This document shows positions 47,864 to 58,200 of a stretch of DNA of 64,000 bases, piece by piece. The first letter of the stretch is position 1, and every line of letters starts with the position of its first letter. The DNA comes from Alnus glutinosa (Eukaryota > Streptophyta > Magnoliopsida > Fagales > Betulaceae). Position numbers and translations under genes: made by a program. The DNA is taken from the NCBI RefSeq assembly GCF_958979055.1, contig NC_084886.1, forward strand, positions 3,553,001-3,617,000, read 5' to 3'. The notes under the pieces were generated by a model that did not search any database, was not told the origin of the DNA, and worked only from the letters and a program-made list of their open reading frames with translations.

Positions 47864-48919
47864 ATATTACAATTTCTTTATTATTATTATAGGTAACATG
47901 TACCATAATTCGATTGATGTTAATATAGCATTTAACAGTTTCCATCATAAAATTATACAGAAGTTGGGTGTGGAAACCTATTTGTTATTTTTTCATGCCA
48001 CAGGAGCTAGCTCTCAGAATATTGTTATATATACCTCATGAAACTTATTGTAAGTCGGTGTAACTATTTTGACTAATTTTGTATTTTTCATATATAAAGA
48101 AAAGTTAATCACCATTTTTTTTTTTTGTTAAAATATTGATTAAATGATTAAATTTACCGTTTATTTTTCACTTAAATTTTAACTCATGTCTAACTTTCAT
48201 CAAACATTTTTTTCAAACTAACTATTAGATCTGTTTTCTTACATGTGAGTCCTACATATCCAATAATTAATTTTAAAAATATGTTGTTAGAGTTGAATAG
48301 GAATTTGACCGGAGTTAGAGAAATAACATTTCTCTAAGTTTTTGAGACAATTAATAATTTAATATGATATTAAAGTAAAAGTTCTAAATTCGAACTATGT
48401 CTTTGTAATCCACCTCTCAATTCAATTAAATATTTCATGCATTTGACATCGCTTATTAAGTAAGATTTTAGATCGCGACAATGAAAAATATTAAAATATT
48501 AATTGAATAAATAAAATTCATCATTTTTCAATTACCTTATACTTTTGAAATAATTAATGGTAATTTAACAATACCAAACGTGTTTCTTCTCCGATAAGAG
48601 ATCTTGGAACTCTTCTATCATTTGAGAGCAAATAAAATCTAACGAGGCAAGTGTTTGGCAACACGTGTTTCAACTAATGTGTACTATGCCGGCAAATAGT
48701 TAGGTTAGGTTAGGTACACAAATGTTTATTTCATTAAAAAAAAAAAGTAGTTTTCATTAAACTAAAAAAAATATTGTGGAATGAAATAATCATTTCATTT
48801 TGGACAACAAGATTGCTTATCATATACTCTAACACGGTAGTATTATATTCTTAATAAAAGCTATTATTTTAATGGAATAATTATTCCGCGTACCAAACGT
48901 AACTTTAGTAATATTAAAT
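46663..48919. other. Gene-poor intergenic DNA with repeats
   Basis: No gene was recognised. It contains two TTGGTGTACATAA-type palindromic patches (about 46959-47010 and 47418-47540) on either side of the foldback at 47095-47297. It also has a GC-rich patch with GGTGGTTCGG (47640-47810), a (TC)n microsatellite at 47815-47858, and AT-rich DNA to 48919 with TRIM-like traces near 48350-48500. Confidence 0.45.
47095..47297. repeat. Foldback MITE-like repeat
   Basis: The left arm GGCGGGGGACGTTTTACCGTCCCC and the reverse complement of the right arm (GGTGGGGGATGTCTTACCGTCCCC) match closely. Inner arms AAAAAGTGACTT ... AAGTCACTTTTT form a second hairpin at about 47185-47222. It is about 200 bases long and non-coding. 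Confidence 0.65.
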
Positions 48920-49100
48920 GAGAAATGCTACATGTACTTAAGCTCTTACGAAGGAAGCCTTACTAACTAATGTAGAGCTTATTCATTGGAGATGATTAAA
49001 ACAATTAATAAAAAGAAATGCTACAAGTACCAATAAATAAGCTGCACATCATCTTAGTAAGGTTCCCTTCATAAAAGTTTAAGTAGATGTAACATTTATC
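48920..49100. repeat. Foldback MITE (GAGAAATGCTACATGTA family)
   Basis: The left arm (GAAATGCTACATGTACTTAAG ... CCTTACTAA ... GCTTATTCATTGG) pairs with the right arm, whose reverse complement reads AAATGTTACATCTACTTAAAC ... CCTTACTAAG ... GCTTATTTATTGG. It is about 180 bases long, non-coding and AT-rich. Relatives lie at 46518-46662, and a single-arm fragment at about 52476-52500. Confidence 0.7.
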
Positions 49101-49149
49101 GTATCGAATAGAGGCATTGAAAGGGACCTCGATCAATTGAAAGGATTGA

Positions 49150-49425
49150 GATCCGGTGCAATACTTAGGGTATGGTGCTGGGTGTAATACATTTTATTTG
49201 GACTAATTATTTTAAATAAACAATCCAGATCGTAGTAGTAAAAAAATAAAACAAATAAAAGAAAATGTGATTTGGGTGATTGTTAGGGTGGTTCGACCAT
49301 CTCCGATTGCTAGTTTGGGGTGTTCGACCACCCCAACAGACACCCAAACTTTTTTTAAAAAAAAATTTAATTTTAATTTTTTGTATTTGTTGTTAGCACA
49401 AATAAAATGTATTGCACCGAATCCA
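49150..49425. repeat. Foldback MITE with GC-rich core
   Basis: The left arm contains ATCCGGTGCAATAC and GTAATACATTTTATTTGG. The reverse complement of the right arm contains ATTCGGTGCAATACATTTTATTTG. The core at 49288-49345 carries GGGTGGTTCGACCA and TTCGACCACCCC in inverse order, like cores in other foldback elements of this window. Confidence 0.6.
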
Positions 49426-51421
49426 AATAAATGGGTTAATTTGTGTGAAACTCATACGTATGTAGAAACCAAAAAAGAAAAGAAAAGAAAAAGAAACACG
49501 TACATTGGCCGAGCACAAACAAACAAACAAGCACACGCACGCCAAGTGCATAATTAGAGAAATGTATAATCCAAGGAAAAGAAAGACTCTTAATTCTTTT
49601 CCTGTAGCAGCTCTCATTTTCATCTGGTCCGTGGCCGATGGCTCCATGCTCCGCGGTGGGCTCGTACAGAGATGGTACTTGAAAGGACACCGATCTCGTC
49701 AAGAAAGAAAATTGCAACTCGATCGCATGAATACATAATCTAATGGCGCATGTGTATGCACAGTGAACACAAATCACAAAGCTAAATTGCGGGTGATGCT
49801 TTGGTAAAGAGAAAATAAAAAAAATAATAAAAAAGGTACATGCATGGGGGAGAGAAGATGGAAGAAGAAACAGGAAAAAGTAGCCCGAGATCGATCCTGT
49901 CCTACAAAAAAAAAAACCATGAGGGGAAGTTTGGGGGATCAGAGTGATCCGTGATGTTGCTTTGCTTGGATAGCCTTTTGTTGGCCATGAATTCAGGCTC
50001 CTCTAATACAAACAAAGTGGTGGGGGCGAAGGCACTTTTTGTCTTGAATCAATTGGGATCACGCACATAAGCAGAAGGGTCTTCCAACTGAACATTCACA
50101 TGCACAAGGACAATGTCCACACAACTATTAACATCAAAACAAATACTGCGCCCGTTGTTCTTTGTGCAAGGGAAACTCTTAAATTATTACGTTTCAAAGC
50201 TTCAAATTCTAGAATGATCCGTGATAACTTTTTCATCAGTTTTTTTCAATGGGGGTGACTGCTATTTCTAGGACCACTAGTACTTCAAAAACACATGCAC
50301 TTTTTTCCCACTCGAATTTAATTTGAAGGGTGACGTGGAAACTTGTATTTGTATGGTCCTCGTCTCATTCTTCTCACCAGTAATACAAATATATCCCTAT
50401 ATATATATATATGATACTTGAAGAAAATAATTGACTACCAGTGGTGGTGGGTCAGCAGTCTCAAGGGAATCCTAATGGGGTGAGGCAACTATATTAGTGA
50501 GTGATGGCTCCGAATCCTGCAACGAGAATCACTTATTCTTGATTAGTGTTAGCCGGTCATCTTGGGTCCTACTAATACCCTAATGTGATCGGGTCAAGCT
50601 ATGACCTAATTCGTCTCGAGGGATCGATCGAGCGCCTATGATTCATTGCTCTCTAGGCCTCACTTGAGCAATTCACAACAAGTACATATATATGCTATCA
50701 TGGTAACGCACATGTAGAATAGCCACAATTAGTCCCTCCCTCCTACCCTTTAATTAGGAAAAAAAAATTGTGGTCCATATGATGGGTGAGGGGCATCCTG
50801 TTCAACATTAATCTTAGAACATTAATTGAAATTTTTCCTTTAATATTGAAAACACACCGATTTGTCGCTTTATCCTCAAGATTTAAGTACCATACCAGCA
50901 TAATAGATAATGACATTGAATATGACAACATTCCAACCGATGCAAAGTTGTAGATCTAAATATTAGTATGAGGAAAGGGAAACAAATGGAGGCTTAGGTG
51001 TAGGTGTAACAAGTGTATAGATTTTCCGTGCAACTGATCATCTCGATCATGGTAGGAAGTTGGAACACCCTCGCTAGTCCCTATATGAGAATAAATGAGT
51101 AATTGTCATTTTTCCCTTTTTTCCTTATTTGCTACCCGTAGAATCAATAGTACATTAATAGGCCGCACATGCCCCTTTCCCCTATCTGGTCATATCTAGC
51201 TGCCCAAGATGATGATGTGTGGTCTTAAAGCATGAAGCTTTTCATGCCTTGGTTGGTCACTGACACACTTTCACAAGTTAATAATGGAGCACACACAAGA
51301 AACCCTAATCATCTGTATAGACTGTATGCATGGGGTTCACGAGAGGACTCCTCCCAAGTTCACGAGCATATAAGCACAAAAAGACGGCTAAGAAGGTCGC
51401 AGTCAAAGCTCTTCTTTCGTA

Positions 51422-51456
<35 letters not shown>

Positions 51457-52136
51457 TTAAATAACTTATTTATTTATTTTTAAATAAAAATACATTTATC
51501 TCCTCTAACTACTAAACAATTTACAATGTTACTTCAAACTTTTAATTTGCATGTGCAATGCTCCCTCCCCCAACTACTATATGGTTGCAATGTCTCTTTT
51601 TTGCTAAAAAAAAAATGACAAAAATATCTCTAATAAATTTAGAAGAAGAAAAAATGAAGGAAAAATATCAATTTTAATTTCCTGAATTTTTTGCTTTTTT
51701 TAATTTATTTTTCTGAACTTTCTATCAGGAGTAATTTTGTCATTTTTTGTGCAAAAATTAGACATATATTAGAGGGAGGTAAATATAGTTTTCCCAATTT
51801 TTTAAAGAGAAATTTTGAAAACTATGGAGAGCCATGCATTATGCATAGCCCCCCTTGGGCCTATGGCCCTATATGTAGTTGTTCCTAGATTAATGCAACT
51901 TAGGCATATTATAAGGATAAACAAATAAAATATATTATTTGAATTAAAAAAGGAAACATAAGAATTAATAAATAAATGAGGTGCCCCAGGGTACAGGAGA
52001 ACCAGAAAGGGTATTATAATATTTCAGATTTCACAACGATAAACAGCGAGTACATATAAAATGTTGTCTTTTAACGGTTTTTGCCACAAAGATTAATTTA
52101 TCGTGTAGCATCAATAATTTTCACTTGTAATTATTA
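49426..52136. other. Gene-poor intergenic DNA
   Basis: No gene was recognised. A more GC-balanced stretch at about 49560-50120 and another at 50440-50660 carry only short open frames without family resemblance. An (AT)n microsatellite lies at 51423-51453, and A/T runs occur elsewhere. Non-coding transcripts cannot be excluded. Confidence 0.4.
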
Positions 52137-52453
52137 AAATATTAATTAAATGGTTACGTTAATTATATTTTATTAATTTATTGGTGATTTAATATGATAT
52201 CAAAGCAACTTTGGACTCTTTCTTAGTGTTGGCAGATTAAACATTTTGGAGCCCATGTCTATTAATCAAAAGCATGATTTTCAAGGGGTGCTTTAAGTTT
52301 AAAATTTTTTTTCTCTAATATTCACTTTTTCATTTTAATTAATATATTCCACGTGAGAAAAATATGAGCTCACACATAAAAAAAAATGTTAAAATATTAA
52401 TTAAATAATTAAATCATTTATATCGTATAAACATATACAATTACCAATAACAT
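52137..52453 (+). mobile_element. TRIM-like LTR element fragment
   Basis: Two copies of a TTAAAATATTAATTAAAT unit (about 52133 and 52388) lie about 255 bases apart. A primer-site-like phrase, TATGATATCAAAGC, follows the first copy at about 52195. This arrangement suggests a small terminal-repeat retrotransposon in miniature without coding capacity. Related traces occur near 48350-48500 and 55995-56120. The boundaries are uncertain and it looks degraded. Confidence 0.35.
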
Positions 52454-52505
52454 TATTATTACAACAATAATTTATAAGAGAAATGTTATATGTACTTACT
52501 CCCAA

Positions 52506-53230
52506 GTGCTTAACCAAGAGCTTCAGTACTGCTGTATCCTGAGTTGCGTGATGGGAGAGGAGTTTGATGCTCTTCTTGCCAATAATGGTACTTGGTCACT
52601 TTGTCCTAAACCATCTAATCACAATATCATTTGCAATAGGTGGGTATATAAAATCAAACAGCGCCAGTTAAAAATGGATCTATTGATCGGTTTAAGGCAA
52701 GGTAATTGGTGTTTTGTATCAAAGGGATTTAATAAAAAAATGTGGAATGGACTTTACTGAAACGTTTAGTCTCGTCATCAAACCTTTCAAATAGCACCGA
52801 AATGGATCTATTAATCGGTCTAAGGCAAGGTAATTGGTACTTCGTAGCCGGTAAAAATGTGGGATAGACTTTACTGAAACTTTTAGTCCCGTCATCAAAC
52901 TTTTCAAACAGCTCCAAAATGGATCTATTGATCGGTTTAAGGCAAGGTAATTGGTACTTCGTAGCCAAGGGATTTGATAAAAATGTGGGATAGACTTTAC
53001 ATCAAACCTTTCAAACAGCGCCAAAATGGATCTATTGATCGGTTTAAGGCAAGGTAATTGGTAATTCGTAACCAAGGGATTTGATAAAAAAAAAAAAAAA
53101 AAAAAGTGAAATTGACTTTACTGAAACTTTCAATCCCGTTACCAAACGTTCCACCATTCGTGTGGTTTTAGCATTGGCAGTCCATTTTCAATGTTGTTGC
53201 TTTATCTTCTTCATGTGCCAATGCATGGTG
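52506..53230 (+). mobile_element. Ty1/copia pol remnant with an internally repeated segment
   Basis: The left part encodes phrases of the copia reverse-transcriptase N-terminal region (NGTWSLCPKPSNHNIICNRW, VYKIKQRQ). Further phrases typical of the same region recur downstream in several frames. No LTRs or other pol domains were found next to it. It is an old, heavily broken fragment. One segment of it is present four times in tandem (52676-53110). Confidence 0.75.
52676..53110 (+). repeat. Four tandem copies of a copia RT segment
   Basis: The phrase GGATCTATTGATCGG, followed by TTAAGGCAAGGTAATTGGT, begins at 52676, 52804 (small changes), 52921 and 53028, giving spacings of 128, 117 and 107 bases. 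The copies share most of their length and differ by small deletions. The fourth copy is followed by a long A run (about 53086-53105). Confidence 0.85.
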
Positions 53231-55080
53231 ACCGTTGGTTAATAACTCTATGATATGGCAGTGAAAATTACAGAACGAGTAACATTTCTCCAATAATAAT
53301 TATAATAATAAAATTTTATTTATTTTATTTATAGTTGGAATTCCCAAAGCACAGATCGAGCGAGAGAGATCGATCTTTTTTGATGGGATAATGGAAAGGG
53401 ACGGGTGGAGGGGTCAAACTGTGAAAGAATCTAAAAGATAAACCTTGGTTGGCAACGAAAATGAGGCGTAGTTCCTCACGGAAGGCACGGTCTCGTGAAT
53501 TAATTCAGAAGCTCTGAGTGAACAAACGGAAACTAACAGAAATAATATGATGTTTACATAAAATATTCCTACCGAATTCCATCGTTTTCCTGGAATTTAT
53601 GAGCGTATTTATGTCATATATATCATTTTTTTTTTCCTTTCCCGACGAATTTTCTTGATGAGTTTGGCTTGTTTTCAGTGAAAAAACAAATAGAATGTGG
53701 ATTTAGCTTTGTATATAGGCTTGTAAGAAATCTCTGTTTGAACTTCAGCTTCAGAATAATTTTTGGAACCCCAACTCGATCACTGACTGCATTTCATGGG
53801 ACTGGCATGGGGGAAATTAGAAATAGCACTTTAAAACTGGTTCTTTGATGAACAAATATTTCAGGGTTCCCAAGCTTCAAAGCTGATGCTTTTTCAGCCA
53901 TCATACCGTACAGCTGTTTACATAAAGTAAAAAGTGTCCTTTCTAATCTTTCTTTCTTTCTTTCTTTCTTTCTTTATCAAGGCAATCGTACTCTACACAG
54001 GTTCTAAACATGTGATCTCAGAAAAGGCCTCTCTTTTTTTTTTCTTTTTTTCTTTTTTGTGAATTTAATTATTGTTGGTTGGAAACTGCTTGTATATTTC
54101 TTTTCAATTATATATCAAATAGCAAAACTATGGGCGCATGGGGGGGTGTTTCCTTTTGTATTGAAACCAGAAATTCAAAACCCTGATGAGTGATGGCGCC
54201 ATGTGTTCTATTGGAGACAGTTAGTTTCAGTTACTTTTCACCATTTCTCTCTCTTCCATCATTGGGAAACAGGAATTTTGCTTGGAGAAAGAGGAAGGGA
54301 GAAGAGAAGCAAAGCTATAATATCAAACAGCCTCATATTTCTTCTTCCTAGCCAGCCATATCATATGGGGAGCGGGTTAAGAAGACAAAGCAATAAAGTC
54401 TTAGCCCGTGAAGGGTGCATGTGACCGTGTAGAGCTGTTATAATCAGTGCCGGCTCTTGACACCTTATAGACCCACTCACGTGCCTCTTTTTGGCTTTTA
54501 CATCTAATGCTGAATTATTGTTTTTACTAGTAAAAAAATGTGCTATGCAGGTTTGAAAGCCATGGAGGAAAAAAAACCCAAAGCAATTTCGAAAGAAGAT
54601 GCCACGTGGAAATTAAAGATAAGGATCAGGAAGGGGAAAAATGCTTCTAAAATGTGTTTTGGGTTTTTTATTTTTTATTTATTTTTATTATTATTATTAT
54701 TTTTTGTTTTGTTTTGTTTTGTTTAAGAAGGTGATCTGATAAGTGAAAACAGTTTTTTTATAGTTGGAAAAGTGTTTTGAGTTATTTGTGCATTTGGGTT
54801 GCTGTCGTTGCCTTGTGCATTAGAGTTTGGCATATATTGATAATTGATTTAAGGATGTGTTCGCACAAGCAATTGGATGAGTCACATGCAACGACATATT
54901 GACATGTGTGGCAAAATGGACCTGCTGGTGAGCTAAACAAATCCCAACCTAAATTCACATAAAAGAAAACAAGACAATTAATAAACGATGAGAAAAAAAA
55001 AAAAAAAAAAAAGAAAGTGAAGGAAGAATAAAACATAAATGCCAACCAATATAAAAACTACGTCTGCACAGTCTTCAGCT
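53231..55080. other. Intergenic DNA upstream of the second polygalacturonase
   Basis: No gene was recognised. A (CTTT)n microsatellite lies at 53948-53975, and T-rich and A-rich runs lie at 54030-54055, 54660-54725 and 54990-55015. The rest shows no family resemblance. Confidence 0.45.
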
Positions 55081-55153
55081 AGCATTGGAGTTCTCTTCCT
55101 ATTTAAACCAGCCATCACTCATTTTGCCTATCTTAAGAAGCCTCACATCCATC

Positions 55154-55198
<45 letters not shown>

Positions 55199-55214
55199 CA
55201 CATTTGAGCTAAAC
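55081..55214 (+). promoter_or_regulatory. Core promoter and leader of the second polygalacturonase
   Basis: A TATA-like box, CTATTTAAACC, lies at about 55099-55109, roughly 110 bases before the start codon at 55215. A (CT)n tract of about 20 units (55153-55194) fills the predicted leader, a common feature of plant 5' UTRs. Confidence 0.5.
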
Positions 55215-58200
55215 ATGAGTGGGTTGAGCTTCAGAAGCCTCGCATTCATGCTTTTCATGGCCTTTTTAGTTTGGTCATCGAACTTCGAAGCTTGCAATGC
55301 TAGAAGAGGCAGGCATTGGAGGCACAGCAGAGCTACCTCAGCTTCTCTGGCTAAGAAGAAAGGAAAGAATCACGGCAAGGGTAATTACCACCACAGTGGA
55401 GGATCAAAGCCAAAATCTCCACCTTCCAAAGCTCCCTCACCTCCAAATCCTAAACCAAAAGAAGATCTCCCCTCAAGCCCGCCGCAGAAAGGTTCCAATG
55501 GCGGGCATTCTGTCACTTTTAACGTGCTAGATTTTGGTGCCAAGGGTGATGGTAGCACCGTTGACACGCAGGTGATTCTCCCACTTTTCATTTGTGCAAA
55601 CACTCAAAAAAAAAAAAAAAAAAAACATGTCTGATATATGTTGCTGGGAAACATGGTTTGCGTGCAAGGATTCTCATTTTTTCAGATAATTAGTACAAAC
55701 ATTTTAGTTTTCTCACGGAAAATTCAGGGGAATGCCAGTATAGTGGGGTTGTTGGGTCAATTCATCGTAGTTCTCTCTTCTAAACAGCAATGCAAGTTGC
55801 TCTAGCCATTTTAAAGATCATCACGGTTACAATTACAAAATAATAAACATACGTTAATTAATTTGTTAGACTGGATTGTAGAAAATTTTTGTCCACAAGA
55901 AAAGGCAAGAGTGTTAGTACTTTTTGTTTTATTTTTTGTTTTTTCTAAGACAAGAGTGCTAGTGTGTTTTCATCCTCTTGTCTTTTATTTTTTTTTATAT
56001 ACAGTATCAAAGCAAAGGTTAATTATAAGTTTAAATTTTGTCTTCATCATTCACTTTTACTTCAGTTGAATATTTCACATATCAAGTCTCACATATAAGA
56101 AAGTGTTGAATTATTAAATACATTATTTTTTATCAATTTAAACTTTTATCGATCAATTATTAATTAATTAACTATTAAGAAGAATAAGTCTTAATTATGG
56201 CATACAAATTATACATTCCATCAAAGAGTTATAGATACAAAAGGTAAAGACAAAAGAACTAACCAAGCAGGTGGGACCCACACCAGAAAATGATTCTCGT
56301 TATGGCAGTTGGGGTAATGATTCCAACAATTATTGTATACAGTTTAGCACAAGCGAACAGCAACCATAGTATTAAATAAGACACATGTACATCAAGTTGA
56401 TGTATGAAGAGTGAGTAGTAGCTTACCTGAAAATTGTTACGGTGCATCGCAGGCATTCCAAGCTGCATGGGCAGCTGCTTGCAAGGTGGAGGCATCAAAG
56501 GTAATCGTTCCATCAGCATCCGTATTCCTCGTGGGACCCATTTCATTCTCTGGTCCATACTGCCAACCAAACATTGTATTTCAGGTAAATATCAACATAC
56601 TAATTTCCCTTTGATAAATAATTAAATTTTATTAAGAATTTATAGGAGAGAAATGCTGGTAAATATTAATATGAGTAAGGCTAGAAGTGACACTTTTATC
56701 TCACAATTCTAGGGTGATAGTCTAAACCAACCTGCGAATTAGTCTTTATTAAAAAGATAAAACTAAAGATTGGTTAGAACTGTCAAGTCAGTATTGTGGG
56801 ATAAAAATGTGATATATAACTTGTCATTTTTCATTATTGTAAAAAAATTGAATGATTATCATTATCTTACATAAAACTAATAAATCTTGGAGGAATATAC
56901 GAGTAATACTAAAAAATTAAACCATATTGTTATCTCACAATGTGTACTTTGACAATCATACCTAACCATTGGATCAGTCCGTGTTAAAAAAATAAATAAA
57001 TCAAAAGGTTAGTTGAACTGTCATGTCAATATTATAGAATAATTGAGAGATAAAAATGTTTTGTATAGCATTTCTCCTAGGAATATATATAATCAAGACA
57101 CTAAAGTAGTAAAGTACTTCTCTAAACAATGTTGTCACCTTTGATCATTGAAGTATAGGCTGTGAATTGTGATGGAACTCATCCTCCATTACCATCCATC
57201 CGGTAATGCATAAACAAAAACTGATACTTTTAACTTGAAGACTAAAGAGATTGTTTTTGTCAGCTGGACGGGACGATCATAGCTCCAACAAACTCCAAAG
57301 CTTGGGGCGGAGGTATGTTTCAATGGCTTGAGTTCACAAAGCTGAGAGGAATTACCATTCAGGGAAAAGGTGTGATTGATGGAAGAGGCTCAGTCTGGTG
57401 GCAAGACTCCCCTTTTGATGATCCTGTTGATGACGAATCAAAACTGATTATCCCATTAAATAGCACTATTGAAAAGAACCCACCAATGCCGGTAACAATC
57501 TCTCTCCCTTTGTTTTTTTCCCTGCAATTACATTCACAATTATCTGAAGCTAATCATTCATGCTTCTCCCACATGCAACTGTGTGGTGTAGATAACAAGC
57601 CAGCTTGGGAGGACAATGCCAAGCATCAAGCCAACTGTAAGGACCATTCAAAACTTTAAATGCCTGCCTTATTTCGTGGCCCTGCAATCCTTTAACATAA
57701 TTGCTGCATTTTACTGCACAGGCACTGAGGTTCTATGGGAGTTTTAATGTGACGGTCACAGGCATAACAATTCAAAGTAGTCCCCAGTTCCACCTCAAGT
57801 TTGACAACTGCATGGGAGTGTTGGTCCATGATATAAGCATCTCATCTCCTGGTGACAGTCCCAACACGGATGGAATCCATCTCCAGAACTCCAAAGATGT
57901 TCTAATTTACAGCTGCAATCTCGCCTGTGGTAATTAAATACTTCTACATGAACAATTTTTGTCATTCTATTTGTTTAAACAATACTGGGCCACATGTTGA
58001 GCTAGAATCAAGAACACAACCTGCAGAGTCAAAGATTAAGGTTACATAATTTGAAGGCAATATAGAAATGACAGACAGAAAAGATTACATAACTGTGATA
58101 TCTGAGGTAGGATTATGAAAAAAACAAAAATGGCACAATCTTATCCTGCCAAAGCCTTATTCCTCAGAGCAACAATCTCTGACCACTTACAGTTCGACAC

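Noticed and set aside
49560-49740. A possible microRNA precursor or small gene in a GC-balanced patch
   Set aside because: None of the conserved plant microRNA sequences I know is present on either strand, and no strong hairpin or coding family was recognised.
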